Shown here one piece after another: positions 46,561-61,500 of a stretch of 64,000 nt of DNA. Within the stretch, counting starts at the first letter, position 1. The number at the start of each line of letters is the position of its first letter. The notes under the pieces were generated by a model that worked only from the letters and a program-made list of their open reading frames with translations, was not told where the DNA came from and made no database searches. Origin of the DNA: Alectoria sarmentosa (Eukaryota; Ascomycota; Lecanoromycetes; Lecanorales; Parmeliaceae). Both the position numbers and the translations under genes were made by a program. The stretch lies in the NCBI GenBank assembly GCA_009733775.1, contig WOGZ01000112.1:31146-95145 (forward strand), given 5' to 3'.

Positions 46561-48700
46561 TAACGAGAATTATTGATTTTTTTAAAGACTTTTCAATAAA
46601 TCTCCGGGTATTAAATAACGATTTTTTTAATAACTTCTCATTATCGATATTTATTTCATAAAAATCATATATTATTAATGCAAATTTCGAAATTAAAATT
46701 TTTTATTCATTTAATAACATAAAAACAAAATTTATTATTCGTTTAATATCTTCGTTTAAATTTTCTCGCTTTAACATCATTTAATATTGATATTTACGAC
46801 GATCTTTATTATCGTTCTCTAATAAATCGCTTATTTTTTATATAAAATTATCGAATTTCATTTTTTACGTGCCCGATTTATATAATATCTTAAAATTGAA
46901 TTTAGAAAAAAATTCAACTCATTTAATTTAACGACGATTCAATTATTTAATAATTATAAAATATTTCAAATTTTTATAATCAATAAAAATTTTGATTAGG
47001 TTTTTTATCGAAATTTCAATTAATTTCGAACGTTATTTTTTAAAGATTTATATAATTGTTAATAACTTTTTATCATAAATTTCGTAATTACACTTTTAAG
47101 AAAACATCTTTTTTGAGAGAAAAACAATCGAGTGTAATTTTTCATTCTTTTTTTTTAAAAAAAGAATAATAATTATTACATAATTAAATATATCAATTTT
47201 AAATTAGATTTTTTTATCGAAATCGAAATATGTTAAAATTAATACATTAATAAACGTTTTTTTAAAATCGTCGAATGCGCGTTATTTAAAATTATATATT
47301 GCTTCAAAAAAAAACTTTTAATTCTTTTTTATTAAATTCGATAAAAACGCGATTATTTTAAAATATTTATATATAAACTTTTTATAAAAATTAATAAATC
47401 TCAAAAAAGCTTACATATCTTTAACGCATTTAAACGTTTTTCAATTAACGATAATCTTTATCTTTTTTGAATTCATCTTCAATTCTTTTATAATAATAAT
47501 TAATTTTAAATATTTCATTTTTTTAACATAAAATTAACACTTATTGATATCGAGATATAAATTAATTTATTTAAACTTTTTAAAAATCTTTTTTATATGC
47601 TCAACGTGTTTTTTTTTATTGTTATTATATATTAAAATGTCATTTAAATATGTTAAATAAAAGTCGTTTAAATGCTCTCACAAAATCTTATTAATGAATA
47701 TTTAAAATATGCTAAATGCATTATGAAATTTAAATAATATTATCACATATTTAAATAAATCGTATCGTGTGAAAAAGACAATTTTTTCTTCATTTCTTTT
47801 TTTTATACGAATTTCATTAAAAACTGTAATGATGTCGAATTTATTAAAGATCTTTACTACGTATAATTTAATTAAAATTTCTTTTATTAACGAAAACGTA
47901 TTGCGATTTTTGATAATTAAAAAATTAAGAGTTCGATAATCGATACAAATACGAAATTCTTCATTTAATTTTTTAATAATAAATATCGATGCTGCATAAG
48001 AGAAAATGTTCGATTTAATATATTTTTTATTAAACATCTCATTCACGTATTTCTTGATTATCGTTACTTATTTTTATAATATATTATAAACTTTTTTAAT
48101 CGAAAAAATTGTTTCTTTTTATAGCTTAATAATATAATTAATTAATTTTTATAAAGATAATTTATTCGTCTTTATTAGATTTTAAACATCGATTTATAAA
48201 TAATATATTATAAAAATCTTTCATTTGAGTTTTTTCTTAAAAATAAACACTTTTCTCATTTTTTGAAAAAACTTTTTATAATCTTCGAGATTAATAGCGA
48301 TTATATTAATTATCAATTTAAAATTGTTATTAATAATCTTTTTATCGAAACATTCGAAATCTTTCGATTATATAGCGATGATTTGATTTTCTCTTTTTTT
48401 TATTATTTTTATAAAGACGTAAGTAAAAATCTTCGCGATGTTTTTTAATTAAAATGTTAAAAAAAGTCGATATTTCGCATTATTATTATATATTATAATT
48501 AATTTATAATGTTATAAACAATTCGATATATAATAATTTAAATTAAAGGTGCACGATTTCTTTTCGAAAAATATTTAAAAATTATAAAGTTTTAATTATA
48601 ATATATTAAATATAATATTAAATTTAATTAAAAGTGTGATTAAATAAAACAATTTTTCAAAATGTTTTTTGAAGGTTAAAATAATTCGAGTTATATAAAT
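46560..48700 (-). pseudogene. Element G reverse transcriptase and RNase H
   Basis: The stretch 48046-47702 is a stop-free 114-codon piece of RT, the longest preserved RT run in the window: MNEMFNKKYIKSNIFSYAAS, then IIKKLNEEFRICIDYRTLN, FNKFDIITVFNEIRIK and FFTRYDLFKYV. The catalytic box follows as YLNDI (from YLDDI) at 47650-47636, then KKKHVEHIKKIFKKFK, and KYLKLIIIIKELKM near 47520. RNase H further left is not readable. Protease lies on the right but is not defined. Confidence 0.92.
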
Positions 48701-51186
48701 GATTTTTTTTTTATAATTTCATTAATTAATCGCAATTTGAGAGATTTCGTTAAAATTATTAATAATAATTTATAATATTTCGCAAATTTCATATTTATAA
48801 AATTCTTTATTAATGCTTTTATATTCATTAAATATTAAATTTTTGTTATTTTTTATTCATTAAAAACTTTAATTTTAAAATTCAATTGTTTTTCTTTTTA
48901 TAATTTAGCGTTATATGAGAATAAAATCACGATAACGAGTTCAATATTTAATTCTTCGAATTCTTTAATTCTTATACGCATTTATTTTAATATTTATTTA
49001 ACGACGACTTCGTCAAAAAGAGCTAATTTTTCGATTATTATTATTTATAAATTAAAGATATATTTATTTTAATCTTTAATTCAATTTTTATTAGCATAAT
49101 AATAATTTATTTTTTATTTAATCAAAATTTATCTTTGCATAAAGCGTTGATTTCATTAAATAAATGTTTAAATTATAAACATTTAAAATATTTATTTTTC
49201 TTTTTAAGTTTATTTGCGATATATTAAAAATATCGATAACGTTTATTTTAATCAATAATAATATCATTAAAATAATTTTCTCGTTTTTCATTACTTTTAT
49301 CGCGTTTTATTCTTATATTGAAGAATTCAATTTTTTCGATTTCTTCGATCTCTTTTCGAGTGTTTTTAAATAATTATTTATCGATAAATCTTATATTTAA
49401 ATCGATTTATCGTAAGCGAATGATAAATTCAGAATAAGATGTTGAATTTAAATAATCGAAAATACGATACTTTAAACGATTTATAATTAATTTTTTTTAA
49501 ATAATCGATTTTTTTTTCATTTAAATATATCGAGCGACGTAATAATAATAATAAATCGAGCATAAAAAGCGTTAAAAATCTTTTTAACGTTTTTGATTTT
49601 TATAATAAATTTCGAATTTTGAAATTCAACGTCGACTTTTTCTTTTTTATCGAAAACGTTAAATATTTATTTAAAATTTTATATTATATCGTTCGCGAAT
49701 ATATAATATTAAGAATTTTTGAAATTTACTTTATTTTTAATTATATCGTAAATCGTATTTTTGCAATAATCTCGAATATAAAAAATCTTTAACATTTCAA
49801 TCTTAAAAAGCTCGAAACTTTATATAAATTTGAATTTAAAATACATTTTTCACAAATTTTATAATTTTTTATTATCATTATTATCGTTAAAATTATTCAC
49901 ATTTATATATTTATTATTTAATTTATTATTTAAAATAAAAATCACTTTAATAATAAAAGTAAGTTATTAATTATAATGATTTTCGTTTAATAATGTTATA
50001 ATATAACGATTCGAAAAAAGATGATAAAAAGAATCTTCGCGATTTAAATCGTTAAAATTCGAATTAAAATCGTTAAAGTTTATTTCTTCAATAGCGTGAA
50101 ATTGAAATTTTAAATTTTCATTTTTTATATTTAAATTTTATATCTTCTTTTTGAGTTTTTCATTTTAATCACGATAAATATTTTTAAAATTTTATAATTA
50201 TTTCTCGTTATTATAAAAAGTCAAAAAAATAAGATTTTTTTTTTGAATTATTAAACAAAGAATGCTACTCGTTTTTTACTTTTAATAAAAACTTAATATG
50301 ATTTTTAATTTTGTTTTTAATAAATAAGTATATTAATAATAAGACTTTTAATTGCATTATATCATTTTTTAAAATAAAAAATTGCACTCTCGATAAATTA
50401 TTGTGTGTTTTAAACTTTTATAAAAATCGATTTATGTTTTTTCTCAACGTCGTCTTCGATTTTTATAAGAAAAAATTCGTTCTATAAGTCATTAAATTTA
50501 ATAATGTATTTTTTTTTGATAAAAGTAAAAATAAAAGATTTTAATTCAACTTGTTTTTTTTTTAACACAATATAGCTTTTCACGTTAATTATTTTCTTTT
50601 ATATTTGAATTATTAAGATTTAATTTATTGTCGTTATTAAATTAAACGATTTAAATTAATTGTTACGTAATATAAGTGAGGGTAATGTTCGATATAGATT
50701 TAAATCGAGCGAAGCGAGAAAATATCGACGCAATCTCTTTTTATAAATTTTTTTTAACGTTTCTTTTTATCATAATTTCTTCTTTATCGATTTCTTTAAA
50801 TCTTGTTAATGCGTATAATAAAATTTTTTTTTTTTTTTTTTAATATTAAAATCTTAAGCAACGCGCGTTATAATAACAATTAAATAAAATGCGTTTTTAA
50901 TAATTATTTTATATTTTATAAAAAGCCGAATTAAAGATTCATATTAAACTCGATTTTAATTTCGAGATACTTTTTAATTTCTTTCGAGTTATAATGCGTC
51001 GCGTATAATTAACTTTTAATAATACTTAAATTAATGTTTCGTCGATAAATAATTTTATTTTATATGAATGCGAGTGTTATACTTATATTAAGATTTTTTT
51101 TGCGTAATAATCGTATAAAAATAAATTTATTTATTTAACTCGATGATTTATTAAATAATTTATTATAAAAAAGATAATTAATATTA
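48700..51186 (-). pseudogene. Element G gag/protease region (poorly preserved)
   Basis: Assigned by position between the 5' LTR (right) and the RT. A minus-strand stretch of about 49900-49150 is only lightly broken and rich in Lys, Phe, Ile and Asn (FNVFDKKEKVDVEFQNSKF), as a Gag core might be, but I cannot match a specific motif. A CpG-rich spot lies at 50685-50740. No zinc knuckle is visible. Confidence 0.45.
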
Positions 51187-51416
51187 TATTAAAAATTGCA
51201 CATTAAATTTGAATAATATTTATATGTAATTTAAATAAAATATTATAAATATTATATTATAAATATATATTAATATTAAAAAGTATATAAACGTTAAAAC
51301 TCGACGTTAACGCGCTATCGACGTTAAATGCGTTAAGTTACGCTAGATTCAATCGAATTAAAAATCGAAAGATCGTATTAAAAAGATAAATAAAAAGATA
51401 AACTGAAATTATAATA
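51187..51416 (-). repeat. Element G LTR, 5' copy
   Basis: 230 bp, plus-strand reading TATTAAAA to TTATAATA, followed by ATATT. Partner of 44538-44767. Confidence 0.94.
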
Positions 51417-51421
51417 ATATT

Positions 51422-53287
51422 ATAAAAATGTTATATTATACGTGATACTATCTCTCGCCGAAAATTATATAAATATATTTAAAAGATTTTAAAATTAATT
51501 AAAAATGCAAATATGATTTTTGTTAAAAATTAATTAAATATTATTTATAATAATATCGATTTCGAACTTCGACGTAACGTTAAAAAGTTTGAAAATGTTA
51601 TAACTGCGAACTTATTTTTCACGAATCTTAATAATAATAAATATAAATAATGAATTTATATTAATAAATATAAAAGAAACATAAATTTCGTTAATATATC
51701 TTTTAAACCTTTTTTTCAAGTAAATAAATAATCTCGTTTTTACGAAAATAAGCTTATAAGATAATGTAATTAATATAATAATTTTTTTAATTATAATAAT
51801 AAAGATTAATAAAACTTTGAGTAATTAAGTTTATAACTTAATTATTAAAAGAGATATCGATTTTTATATTAATATAAAACGATTTTCGTTTTATAATCTC
51901 ATTATTTTTTTTATTAAAACTCTTAAATTTATTAATTATCACAATTTCGTTATTTAAATTATTTAAATAAATCGACATAATTAAATTAACGTTTAAGCGA
52001 AAATTAAATTAAGACTTTATCTTAATTATAAATTATCGATTTTTTAAATAAATTAAGTTTTTCTCAAATATAATAATAACAATTTTATTATTTTAATTCG
52101 CTTTTAATAATATAAATAAACTTTTATATTTTATTAAATTTTAATTATTTTTAAAAACTCGTTTTTTTATTTAATAATAATAAAGAGTTTATTAAATAAT
52201 CGAAGATACTACGAACGAGAATTTCGATAACGAATATAAAAAATTTATAAGATTTTATTAATATTATATTACGAAAAAACAATTTATAATATAAGATAAC
52301 GTTTTTTAAAAAGCTTTTTTCGTCGAAAACGATAGTTACGATTATAATAATATAAATAATATTTATTTTATTAATAAAAAAATTGATTATATATATAATA
52401 AATGTGAAAAATGCTTTTCGTTAAAAAATAAACTTTTCACGCATTTATGAATTTTTTATTAAAAATATAAGTTTATTACGATAATTAACGAAGTTTAAAT
52501 AACGAATTCTTTTAAAATAACGCTCGAAAAATTCGCAACTTTTATAATAATTAACGCTTACGAGAATACGATTATTAAATTAATTATTAAATTAAGTTAT
52601 AATGTTAAATTCGAATATAACTTTTATAATTAAAATAATATTATTATAAAAATCAAATATTTATTAAATCTCGAAATTGAAAAAAGCGAAATATTATTCG
52701 ATTTCGATTATAATATTATTTTAAAAAATCGTATTTATTTATAAAAGTACATTTTTAATTTAAAGATCAAAAAAAAAAAATTTATATATTAATATAAAAC
52801 GTAAATAATAAAATTGTTAATATAAACGAATATATTATAATTACGATTTATATTAAAAAAAATTTTAACGATATAAAAAAAATGCTTATTTTATAATGAA
52901 AATTTATATTATAAATAATTTTAAAATAAACATTTTTATCGCCACGAATATTATAACGTTTTAAAAAATGATCGTAAATTTGAAAACTCATATCGTTAAA
53001 TTTAAGAAATATTAAAAATTGAAAGTTTTTATTAATGTCGTCGCACGTATTTTATCATATATTAAAAAAATAATTCGCGTAAAAACTTTTATTACGATAA
53101 CATTTAATAATATTATAAAAATATTTATTGTTTATAATAACGATATTTTTAAAAATTGTAATTTTTTATTCGAATTTAATTATATATAAAATTTCGATAT
53201 TATTAACGACACTTTTATTTATATAATTAATTTTATAATATTACGATAATACTTATTCGTTTATTTCGCAAAATAAGATTAAATACA
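51422..53287 (+). pseudogene. Element F gag (end) and protease
   Basis: F resumes after G. From about 52740 the plus-strand frame reads YIFNLKIKKKK, NNKIVNINEYIIITIYIKK and later FIITIFLKIVIF, parallel to E 1528-1960 (YIFKLKIKK, DNKIIRINEYTMMSIYVQ). This is the protease region upstream of the RT. The part before 52740 is presumed gag, with no readable motif. H is inserted at 53293, after the protease. Confidence 0.65.
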
Positions 53288-53292
53288 CTTTT

Positions 53293-53414
53293 TATCGAAA
53301 TTTAAATCATATAATAAATCATATAACGAACGTATACACTTATAACTTAATCGCACTTTTTTTTATAACATTTTTAAAATAATATAATTAAGTATTTTAT
53401 ATTATATTTTCACA
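53293..53414 (+). repeat. Element H 5' LTR
   Basis: 122 bp, TATCGAAATTT (TG mutated to TA) to TTTTCACA. Aligns without gaps to 58453-58574. Confidence 0.93.
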
Positions 53415-55980
53415 AATTATAAACTCGAATTTATTCGACGATCGTTATAAATATGATTTATTTATTCATTATTATAATTATAATTATTTTTAAACATTTT
53501 ATATTTATCGTAATAAGATAATTAATTATAAAAATCTTTATTTGATTACTTAATTAATTTTCTTAAAATAAGCAATTTTCATTTATAAAATAATTTTTGA
53601 ATTTAAACGATTATAATTCGAAATTCGAGAATTAAAAATCTTTTAATCTTCGACGAGTCGAAATTATTCGTTTTTAATCGAGCTCGCATATAATCGTGCG
53701 ATTAAATTATGATAAAATTTTTATAATATTGTTAATTTTCTTACGTGTAATATATTAAATAAAGAAAAATGCGTTTTTATTTTAATAATAATTCATTAAA
53801 TTAATAATTTATATTTTTAATAATATATTGAATTAATAAAATAAATTAAATAATTGAATGTTAATATTATTATTAATTTAATCATCGTTTAAAACAATTT
53901 ATTATTAATTTCAATAAACTTTATATATCAAAATTAACATTTTAATTTCAAAAATTTCTTAAAAAAAGAGATTAAGATTTTATTATCGAATTTTTCATTT
54001 ATTATTAATAACATTTTATTATTATAATTATAAAATTTAATTAATCTTAATTTTACGATAATAATCGTCGAAACGAATATCTTAAATTCGAATTTTTAAT
54101 TAAATAATATAAAAAGAATATAAATTTTTTGAAAAAATTTACACGTTTATAATTGCACTTAATACTATTTTAATCGAATTCAATTTTTATTATTAAATTC
54201 AAAATTAAATTTTTTATATTATTAATTTCATTTTATTATAATATTATTATTTAAATTTATTATTAATTTTCGCATAAACACTTTTCGTTATTATTATAAA
54301 ATTTTAAAATATAACGATAATAATTAATTAATATTAATAAAAATTTAAATGATTTTAACGAAGATTAATAAAGCATTTATTTTATTTTTTTCACATTATC
54401 GTTATGCGATAACGACTTTAAAATTAATGAAAAATTATTTAACTTTTTAAGCGATATCGAAATCTTTAATTAACGCGTTAAAGATAAATAATTTCATTTA
54501 TCAATTTTTCTTAAAACGTTTAAATCGTTATTAAATTTATTTATTTCAACATTTTTTCAAAGTCATAATTCTCAAATCGATATTTTCGATTCGTTTTTAA
54601 TCGTAATAAAAGTCTCGTTTTTGTTATTCTTATTATTATTATTAATATTTTACATTTTTTCATTTATCTTTTTCAATATCGATTATTAAATTTAACGTTT
54701 AAAATGTCGTTGAAAATGTTTTTATAAATAATGAAAACAATTTTTTTTTTGATTTTCATTATTATTTTAAAATTTATTATCGAATATATCAAATAAAGCG
54801 AAAATATTAACGATTGATTAATGTTAAACAATTTTTAATCTTTCATTAATATTATTAAATTAAAAATTTACATAATTATTTATTAACGTCTTAATTACGT
54901 TGATTATTAATTTATTAAAAAATATAACGAAAATTTTTAAATTATATTAAACGTCATTAATGTTTATTATAAATTTCTAAGTTTTAAATTTTATATCGAA
55001 TTTATACGTTAATTATATAACATTAATACGAATTTCGAAAAAAACGTTCGTTAATATAAAAAGAATTTTCGCAAAATCAACGTCGAAATCGTTAATTTAA
55101 ACGATTTATTATTATTGTCGAAGTTTTATTTTATTCAATTTTTTCTTATAAAATTCGACGAAGTTTACGATATTTTTATAATAATTTACATTTTAATTTA
55201 TATGCTTTATAATTCGAATATAATTAAATTCGATTTAATTATTTACGACGTAATAAATAAAAAGCGTCGTGTATTTATATTTAAAAAAAAGATATTATTA
55301 TATTCGCTTATCGCAATAAAAAAAACAAATAATTTATTAAAAACGATTTTGACGACTTTGATTTCATCAATCGCGAAATTTATATTTTTTATAAAATTAT
55401 TAATCGCAAATTTAAACATTCTTTTATTAAATATTAAATTAAATTCTTTTATTTAAAATTTGAAAAGTTTGTTAATAAACAAAAAAAGAAAAAGAAAATG
55501 CAAATTAATGTTATTTATATAAGCATTAATGTTGTAAGTGTTAAATGTAAACGCATCGAAAAAGCGTTATTTAACGTCTTCGCTTTAAAGAAAAATAATT
55601 ATCTTAACATCAATATAATGTATACTTCAAAAAAAACGATTATTTTCATATTTATATAACATTTTAAAACGAAATAAATAATCAAAGTCATTCAAAATTT
55701 ATTTCGAACAATTTTAACATTTTGAATATAATTAATTAAAAAAATTAAAACGAGAACGAGAATTTTATCAATTTAATAACGAACTCGAATTTAAACAAAA
55801 ATTTATCGTTTATCAAATTTATGAATTTCGATATTCGAATTGTCGTAAACTTTAATTATATTCGTCATTTTTTTATCGATTATTTGATATTTATTATTTA
55901 CATTAAAATTTAATTTCGATTTATTAAAAACATTAAAAATGTTAAAATTTAACTTTTTATTTACGATAATATTAATTTTA
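53415..55980 (+). other. Element H gag/protease region, unreadable
   Basis: The expected place of copia gag and protease. The open frame 55115-55453 (113 codons, Ile/Leu/Lys-rich) lies here on the plus strand and may be a fragment, but no CCHC or protease motif is seen. The rest is too degraded. Confidence 0.35.
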
Positions 55981-56880
55981 ATTATAATGTTAATAATAAA
56001 CGCGTTATTTTAACACTTTTTAATGTTTTATACGTATTTAATATAAACATTAATTTTTTATTAATTAAAAAGCTTTTAAATGTTAATATTAAAATCGTTT
56101 TTTATAAAAAAGATTACATCTTAATTTAAAGCAATATAACGTCAATTAATACGCGAAATAACGATTTATTCTTTTTGAATTTATGAAAAAATAATAATAT
56201 TTTAATTATTTATAACGTTTTTTTGAATTCGATTTATTAATTATAATATATTCGCATAAATTATTTAAATTAATAAAATTTTAATAAAATTTTTAATATA
56301 TTTATAAATGTGAATTTTTTCAAAAATATCATCGAAAAATACATTTGCGAATGCTATATAATGAATCGTTAAAAAATTATCTTTTATAATTCGTTTATAA
56401 CGTTCGATACTTTATTAAGCGAATTTATTTATAATAATTTTATTAAACTTTTAATTTTTATTAATTTCAACGATTATAAATATTTTATAACATTTAAAAA
56501 TAATTTTATTTATTATTTTGAAAATTTATTATATTTATTATAAGAATAAGATTTTTATTATATTTTTGCGTTTTAAAATTTATTTAAAATTTTACGATTA
56601 TCGAATTTATCGCATTCGTTTCGATAATGAAAATAAATACATTAATAAAGTTTTTTTTAAATGTCTCATTTAAACGAATATTAAATGAAAATTCATTATC
56701 GTAAATAATCTCAAAATGAATAAAGTCGTCGAGCGATTTAATTAAACTTTAATAAATAAAATGCATTTAATTTTATTAAGTTTTAATTTTAATAAATTTT
56801 TTTGATTTAAAATAATAAATATTATTAATTATTTAACGATGCGTTTTTTTAACATTAAGATTATTATTATATTTTTTAAA
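55980..56880 (+). pseudogene. Element H copia integrase
   Basis: FNVLYVFNINFNFLLIKKLL at about 56021-56080 is the conserved segment just upstream of copia integrase, followed by VFYKKDYILI. The core is seen at about 56617-56745: RFDNENKYINKVFFKCLI (second catalytic Asp at 56623-56625), then MNKVVERFN (catalytic Glu in GVAERxN at about 56731-56733), then INYLTMRFFN. This is the copia, not gypsy, arrangement. The zinc domain between these is unreadable. Confidence 0.85.
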
Positions 56881-58452
56881 GTTTTTTATTATTATAAACT
56901 TATTCTTTTTTATTTACGAATTATTAATTTCATTATTTACACTTTAAGATAAATTTAAAAAAAAGTTTATAAATAAAAATGAGAAATGTATTCTTTTAAA
57001 TTACAAAAACTAATTCATTTTTCATTTTTATAATATAATTAAAAAGAAGATTATTCGCGTTAATAATATATATTTTATCGAAAAACATTTATATTTTATA
57101 AATCTCGAAAAAAAAATTGAGAATTACGAATTTTTAAATAAATATTAACGTTTTTTCGTATTAATATTTATTATAAAAGAGATATTAAATAAATAACATA
57201 TTATTATACTATTGAACGTTAAATTTATAATTTCGATTAAATCGTTAAATTAATTATTATTAGCGAGTATTTCATTATTAATCGTTAATCGCTTTTAAAA
57301 ATTTCATTTTATCGTTATTATAATGCGTGTGTTTATAATATTTATCAAATTTATTATATTAATCGTTAAATTCATTATCGCTTCTTTTTTATCAATAATT
57401 TCGAAATTTGTTAAAATAAAAATTATGCGAAAACATTTCGAATATGAAATTATTTATAAAATATTTATTAATTATAAAAATTTCATTATTTCGAATTTTT
57501 GTAATTTTTTATTAAATTTTTTAATAAGAGTTTTCACTATTTTTGTTTTTTTTGCGAATCATATTAATAAATTTAATATTTTCGAATTTATAATTTACAA
57601 ATAAACGATTTTTAACAATTTATTTTATATAAATTAAAAGAGTAATATGCGAGATAAATATAAATTTCTTATAAATAACAATATTTAATATTTTATTTAA
57701 GCGTTTTTAAGAGCTTATATTTTTCGAGATCGTTAAATTTACATTATAAAATAAAACCTCGAAAAAAAAATCATTTATTATAAACACATTAAATTATTCG
57801 AGGATTTAAATAATAATAAAATTATAATTATTATAACACTTTCGCGTCGATAATAAAGTTTATAAATTATAAAACGATTTTTACGTTTGCGACGATTATA
57901 AATTAAAACGTGAAATAAATACACATATATTCATTAATTATATATCGATCGATTTTTGATATACATTAAATAATTTATAAATAAATTTTTCAAAAATCGA
58001 TTTTTCATTAAAAAGTGAAATTTTTTATATAAAACATCGTGGCGAAATTGTTTAAAAAAACATAATCGTTTCAAATTTTCGATTTTCATTCTTTTTATTC
58101 GACTTTAAACATCGCGAGTTTCGAATCTCATTTATGAAATTCGAATGTTTATAAGAGAAAAAGAAAATTGTATAAAAAATAAAAATAATTTATAAAAATA
58201 AAAGTGATTTATAAAAAGATAATCATTTTCTTTTTCGAATTTTCATTATTTTTATTCGATTTTGAACATCGCGAGTTTCGAATTTCGTATTTAAAATTCG
58301 AATTTTTATAAAACGTATAAAAGATAAAAAAGATGTATAAAAATAATTTCACATTAATTATTCGACGTTGAATTTATTATAATTATTTAACGCTCGATTT
58401 ATCTTATTTATTCGACGTTCGATTTTTTTAAAAGTATACGTGCGAAAGAAAA
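56880..58452 (+). other. Element H 3' part, RT not recognised
   Basis: Copia RT and RNase H should be here. The open frame 57323-57601 (93 codons, Phe/Ile-rich) has no RT motif and is probably out of phase. A duplicated block lies at 58063-58378. Confidence 0.35.
58063..58378. repeat. Tandem duplication of about 158 bp in element H
   Basis: Two head-to-tail copies starting at 58063 and 58221. Each has TTTTTATTCGA, then ACATCGCGAGTTTCGAAT, then AAATTCGAAT and a Lys/Ile-coding AT tract. The copies differ by point changes and small gaps. Confidence 0.82.
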
Positions 58453-58574
58453 TATCGAAATTTAAGTTATATAATAAATCACGTGATGAACGTATACGTT
58501 CGTAACTTAATCACATTTTTCTTTATAACACTTTTAAAGTAATACAATTAAGTGTTTTATATCATATTTTCACA
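58453..58574 (+). repeat. Element H 3' LTR
   Basis: 122 bp, followed by CTTTT. Partner of 53293-53414; it preserves CACGTGATGAACGTATACG, where the 5' copy has more T and A. Confidence 0.93.
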
Positions 58575-58579
58575 CTTTT

Positions 58580-61500
58580 CGAATATAAATAAAACGATGC
58601 TTTTATAATTACGTTTATCGACGCATTTTTTATTATCGAAAATATAAGATTATAAAAATTCAATTTAATAAAAGATTTTATAATAACAATTATTATTTTT
58701 ACTAATTTAATTTAAAAGTTAACATTTTTAATAACAATAACGACGTTTATTTAAATCGATTTAAATTTCGAATATATAATATTTAACGATATTATTATTT
58801 ACGATACGTTAAAAATTATTATATAAATTGTTATTATAACGAACGAATTTTCAAAAATTTAATAAAATCAAAATAATATTGTGAATATCTCGAGAAAAAA
58901 AAATGTTTATATTTTTAAAATCGAATGTTATAATTAAGTCTTCGCGTATATATTTTATTAATTAAAAAAACAAAAATGTTATTAACAAAACTTTTAACAA
59001 ATTTTATAATTAAGAAAAAATGAAATAATTTAATTAACTCACATTTTATAATTATTCGATATTTATAATATAAAAATTAATGTTTAATAATAATAAAAAG
59101 AAACGTGTTATCGTCGATATTAAATATTTTAATAAAATCACGAAATTTAGTTTTTATTTTTTATCTTTGCAATCGAATATTATTTTCGCTATAATAAGTT
59201 TTTTATACATTTTTATAATAAATAATAACGATTATTTTCATTAATTTTTCGTGCGTTATAAAGATAAATATAAGTTTATTATCGTATTTTATCGAGAGCA
59301 AAAATTATATAATGTTGCTTTTATAAAATATAAAGAATTATTTTCATATATATAACGTTAAATTAATAAAATTCTTCGTTCTCTATGAGATTTTGTTAAA
59401 ATTTATATAAATAATATAATTATCTTTTCAAAGACGTTATTAAAGCATTTTAAATCTTTATAAAAAATGTTTATTTTATTTCGATAACGTCGCATTAACC
59501 TTGATTTCAAAAAATTGTTTTTGAATTATTTATTCGTAATTTTATTAAATCAAAAAGTCGATTTTTTAAATTTATTTATCTCGAAAAAAAAGTTAACAAT
59601 TATCACATCGCTTCGCTTTTTAAAATCGTTATATAAAATTAAAATCTTTTTCGAATTAATTAATGATTATAATTATTTATATTACGTTTTATATAACATA
59701 TTAATTTTTTATAATAATAAAAAACGAATTTTACGAAAAAGTTTCTTAAAAAATTTAAAGATTATATTAAAAAACGTTAATTTTATATTTTTTATTAAGA
59801 ATTTATCGAAATAAAGATCAAAACATTTAAAAATCTTTAAAATGCTTTTTTTAATTCGACGTTTTTAATTTAATTCAATTTAAGTCGCAAACTTTATATC
59901 AATTTCAACGTTTTTAAGAAATAAGATTTTATAATTATTATTTATCACGTAATAAAAAATCTCGAAGATCAAAAAAGATTCTTTTATAATAACGTTTAAT
60001 TTATTTTATTTCTTAATAAAATGTTAAATCAAGCGAAATAAAATTATTAATTTATAGAATTAAAAGTCGTTAATATAATATAAGTTATTAAGAAAATATA
60101 ATATATAATAAAATTTATTAAAAAGTTATCGATTATAATATATACGAATTATTTAATTATTATATCAATTTCACGTTAAATTAATTTCATAATTTTTAGC
60201 ATTAACAAATTTAATTTGCGTTTAATTTATGTTTTTTAATATTTATCGATATTTAATTTAACGATACGTTATAAAGTAAATAAGACGAATATTATTTTTA
60301 ACGCTTTATCACATTTACAAAAATTCGTTATTATAATAAAAAAAGGTCTTGAAATATTAAAAGCATTATATAATCAAATAATTCAAATCGTTAATAAAAA
60401 TATTATATTTAATAATACGTTATAAAATTCGTTTATTTAATTATTACGCTATTTTGATAAAAATGTTAAATAATTTCAAAATACAATTATTTAAAAAGTA
60501 CATTAAAAATAAATAATAAAATAAGATTTTTATAATAATATATAAAATTATTAAAAAGATCGTTTTAAATCGATTTAAAAAAGCTTTATACATTTTATTA
60601 TCAATATAAAAATTTATTATAAAAGTAAATAAATCTTTATAAACATTTATTATTATATCGAAATATAAATTTAATAATTTAAATAATTAACGTTTAAGTC
60701 TTCGCTTTAAATTATAAAATAAATTAATTTATTATACGAACTTCGATAATGAAAAAAAAGTTTTATTTATATTTGATGCTTTTAAGTAGAAAATCTTCGA
60801 ATTAATATATAATCGTTAATATCATAAAAGTTTTCATCGAAACTACGATCGAATTATTAATTTTATTTATATAAGACATTTATTTAAACATTTATAAACG
60901 TATATAAATTATTATTTAAATTATACTTTTAATTAAATTAAGCGTTATAAATTTTACAAAAATATAATTCTCATTAATAAATCGAAAATTCTCTTTTATA
61001 TTATAGTTATAAACTTTATTATAACAATTTCGCTTACGATTAACGACTTTAATAATTTATTTATTATTATAAACAAGTTTTTCAAACGAATTTTACTTAT
61101 ATTAAAACGAATTACTTATAATATCGCGAAATAAATCGATTTATTATTAACAATTTTAATTTAATATAAATAAAATATATTATAAATTATTATTTATAAT
61201 CGAAATTCGAAATTTATATTAAAACTTTAATAATTTATTTTTAAGAAACTTAATATAAAAATTTTAACTTTCATAATTTATTATTTTCAAATAAACGAAC
61301 AATTCGAGCGCATTAATTAAATAATAAAAATCGCGCGTCGTTATTTCGTTATCGCTAATTTAAAAATAAATTGAATTTTTATATTATTATATTTATAAAA
61401 TAATATAAATAATTTCAAAAATTAATTTATCGAAATGTTTTTAAATGAAATTTTATACGATTTCAATATTCGTAATATATTTAAATTATTATTTTTAATC

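Larger units (their letters stand above)
44538..51416 (-). mobile_element. Element G: Ty3/gypsy, minus strand, inserted in F gag
   Basis: 6879 bp with two 230-bp LTRs (44538-44767, 51187-51416) and the duplication ATATT (44533-44537, 51417-51421). Coding is on the minus strand: gag side at the right, RT in the middle, integrase at the left. No chromodomain is seen after the integrase. The RT class (YLDDI, here YLND) differs from A, B, E and F. Confidence 0.95.
53293..58574 (+). mobile_element. Element H: Ty1/copia retrotransposon inserted in F
   Basis: 5282 bp with two 122-bp LTRs (53293-53414, 58453-58574) and the duplication CTTTT (53288-53292, 58575-58579). The interior encodes a copia-type integrase on the plus strand. 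It is the only copia element in the window. The distance from integrase to 3' LTR (about 1.6 kb) could just hold RT and RNase H, but I cannot recognise them. Confidence 0.93.
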
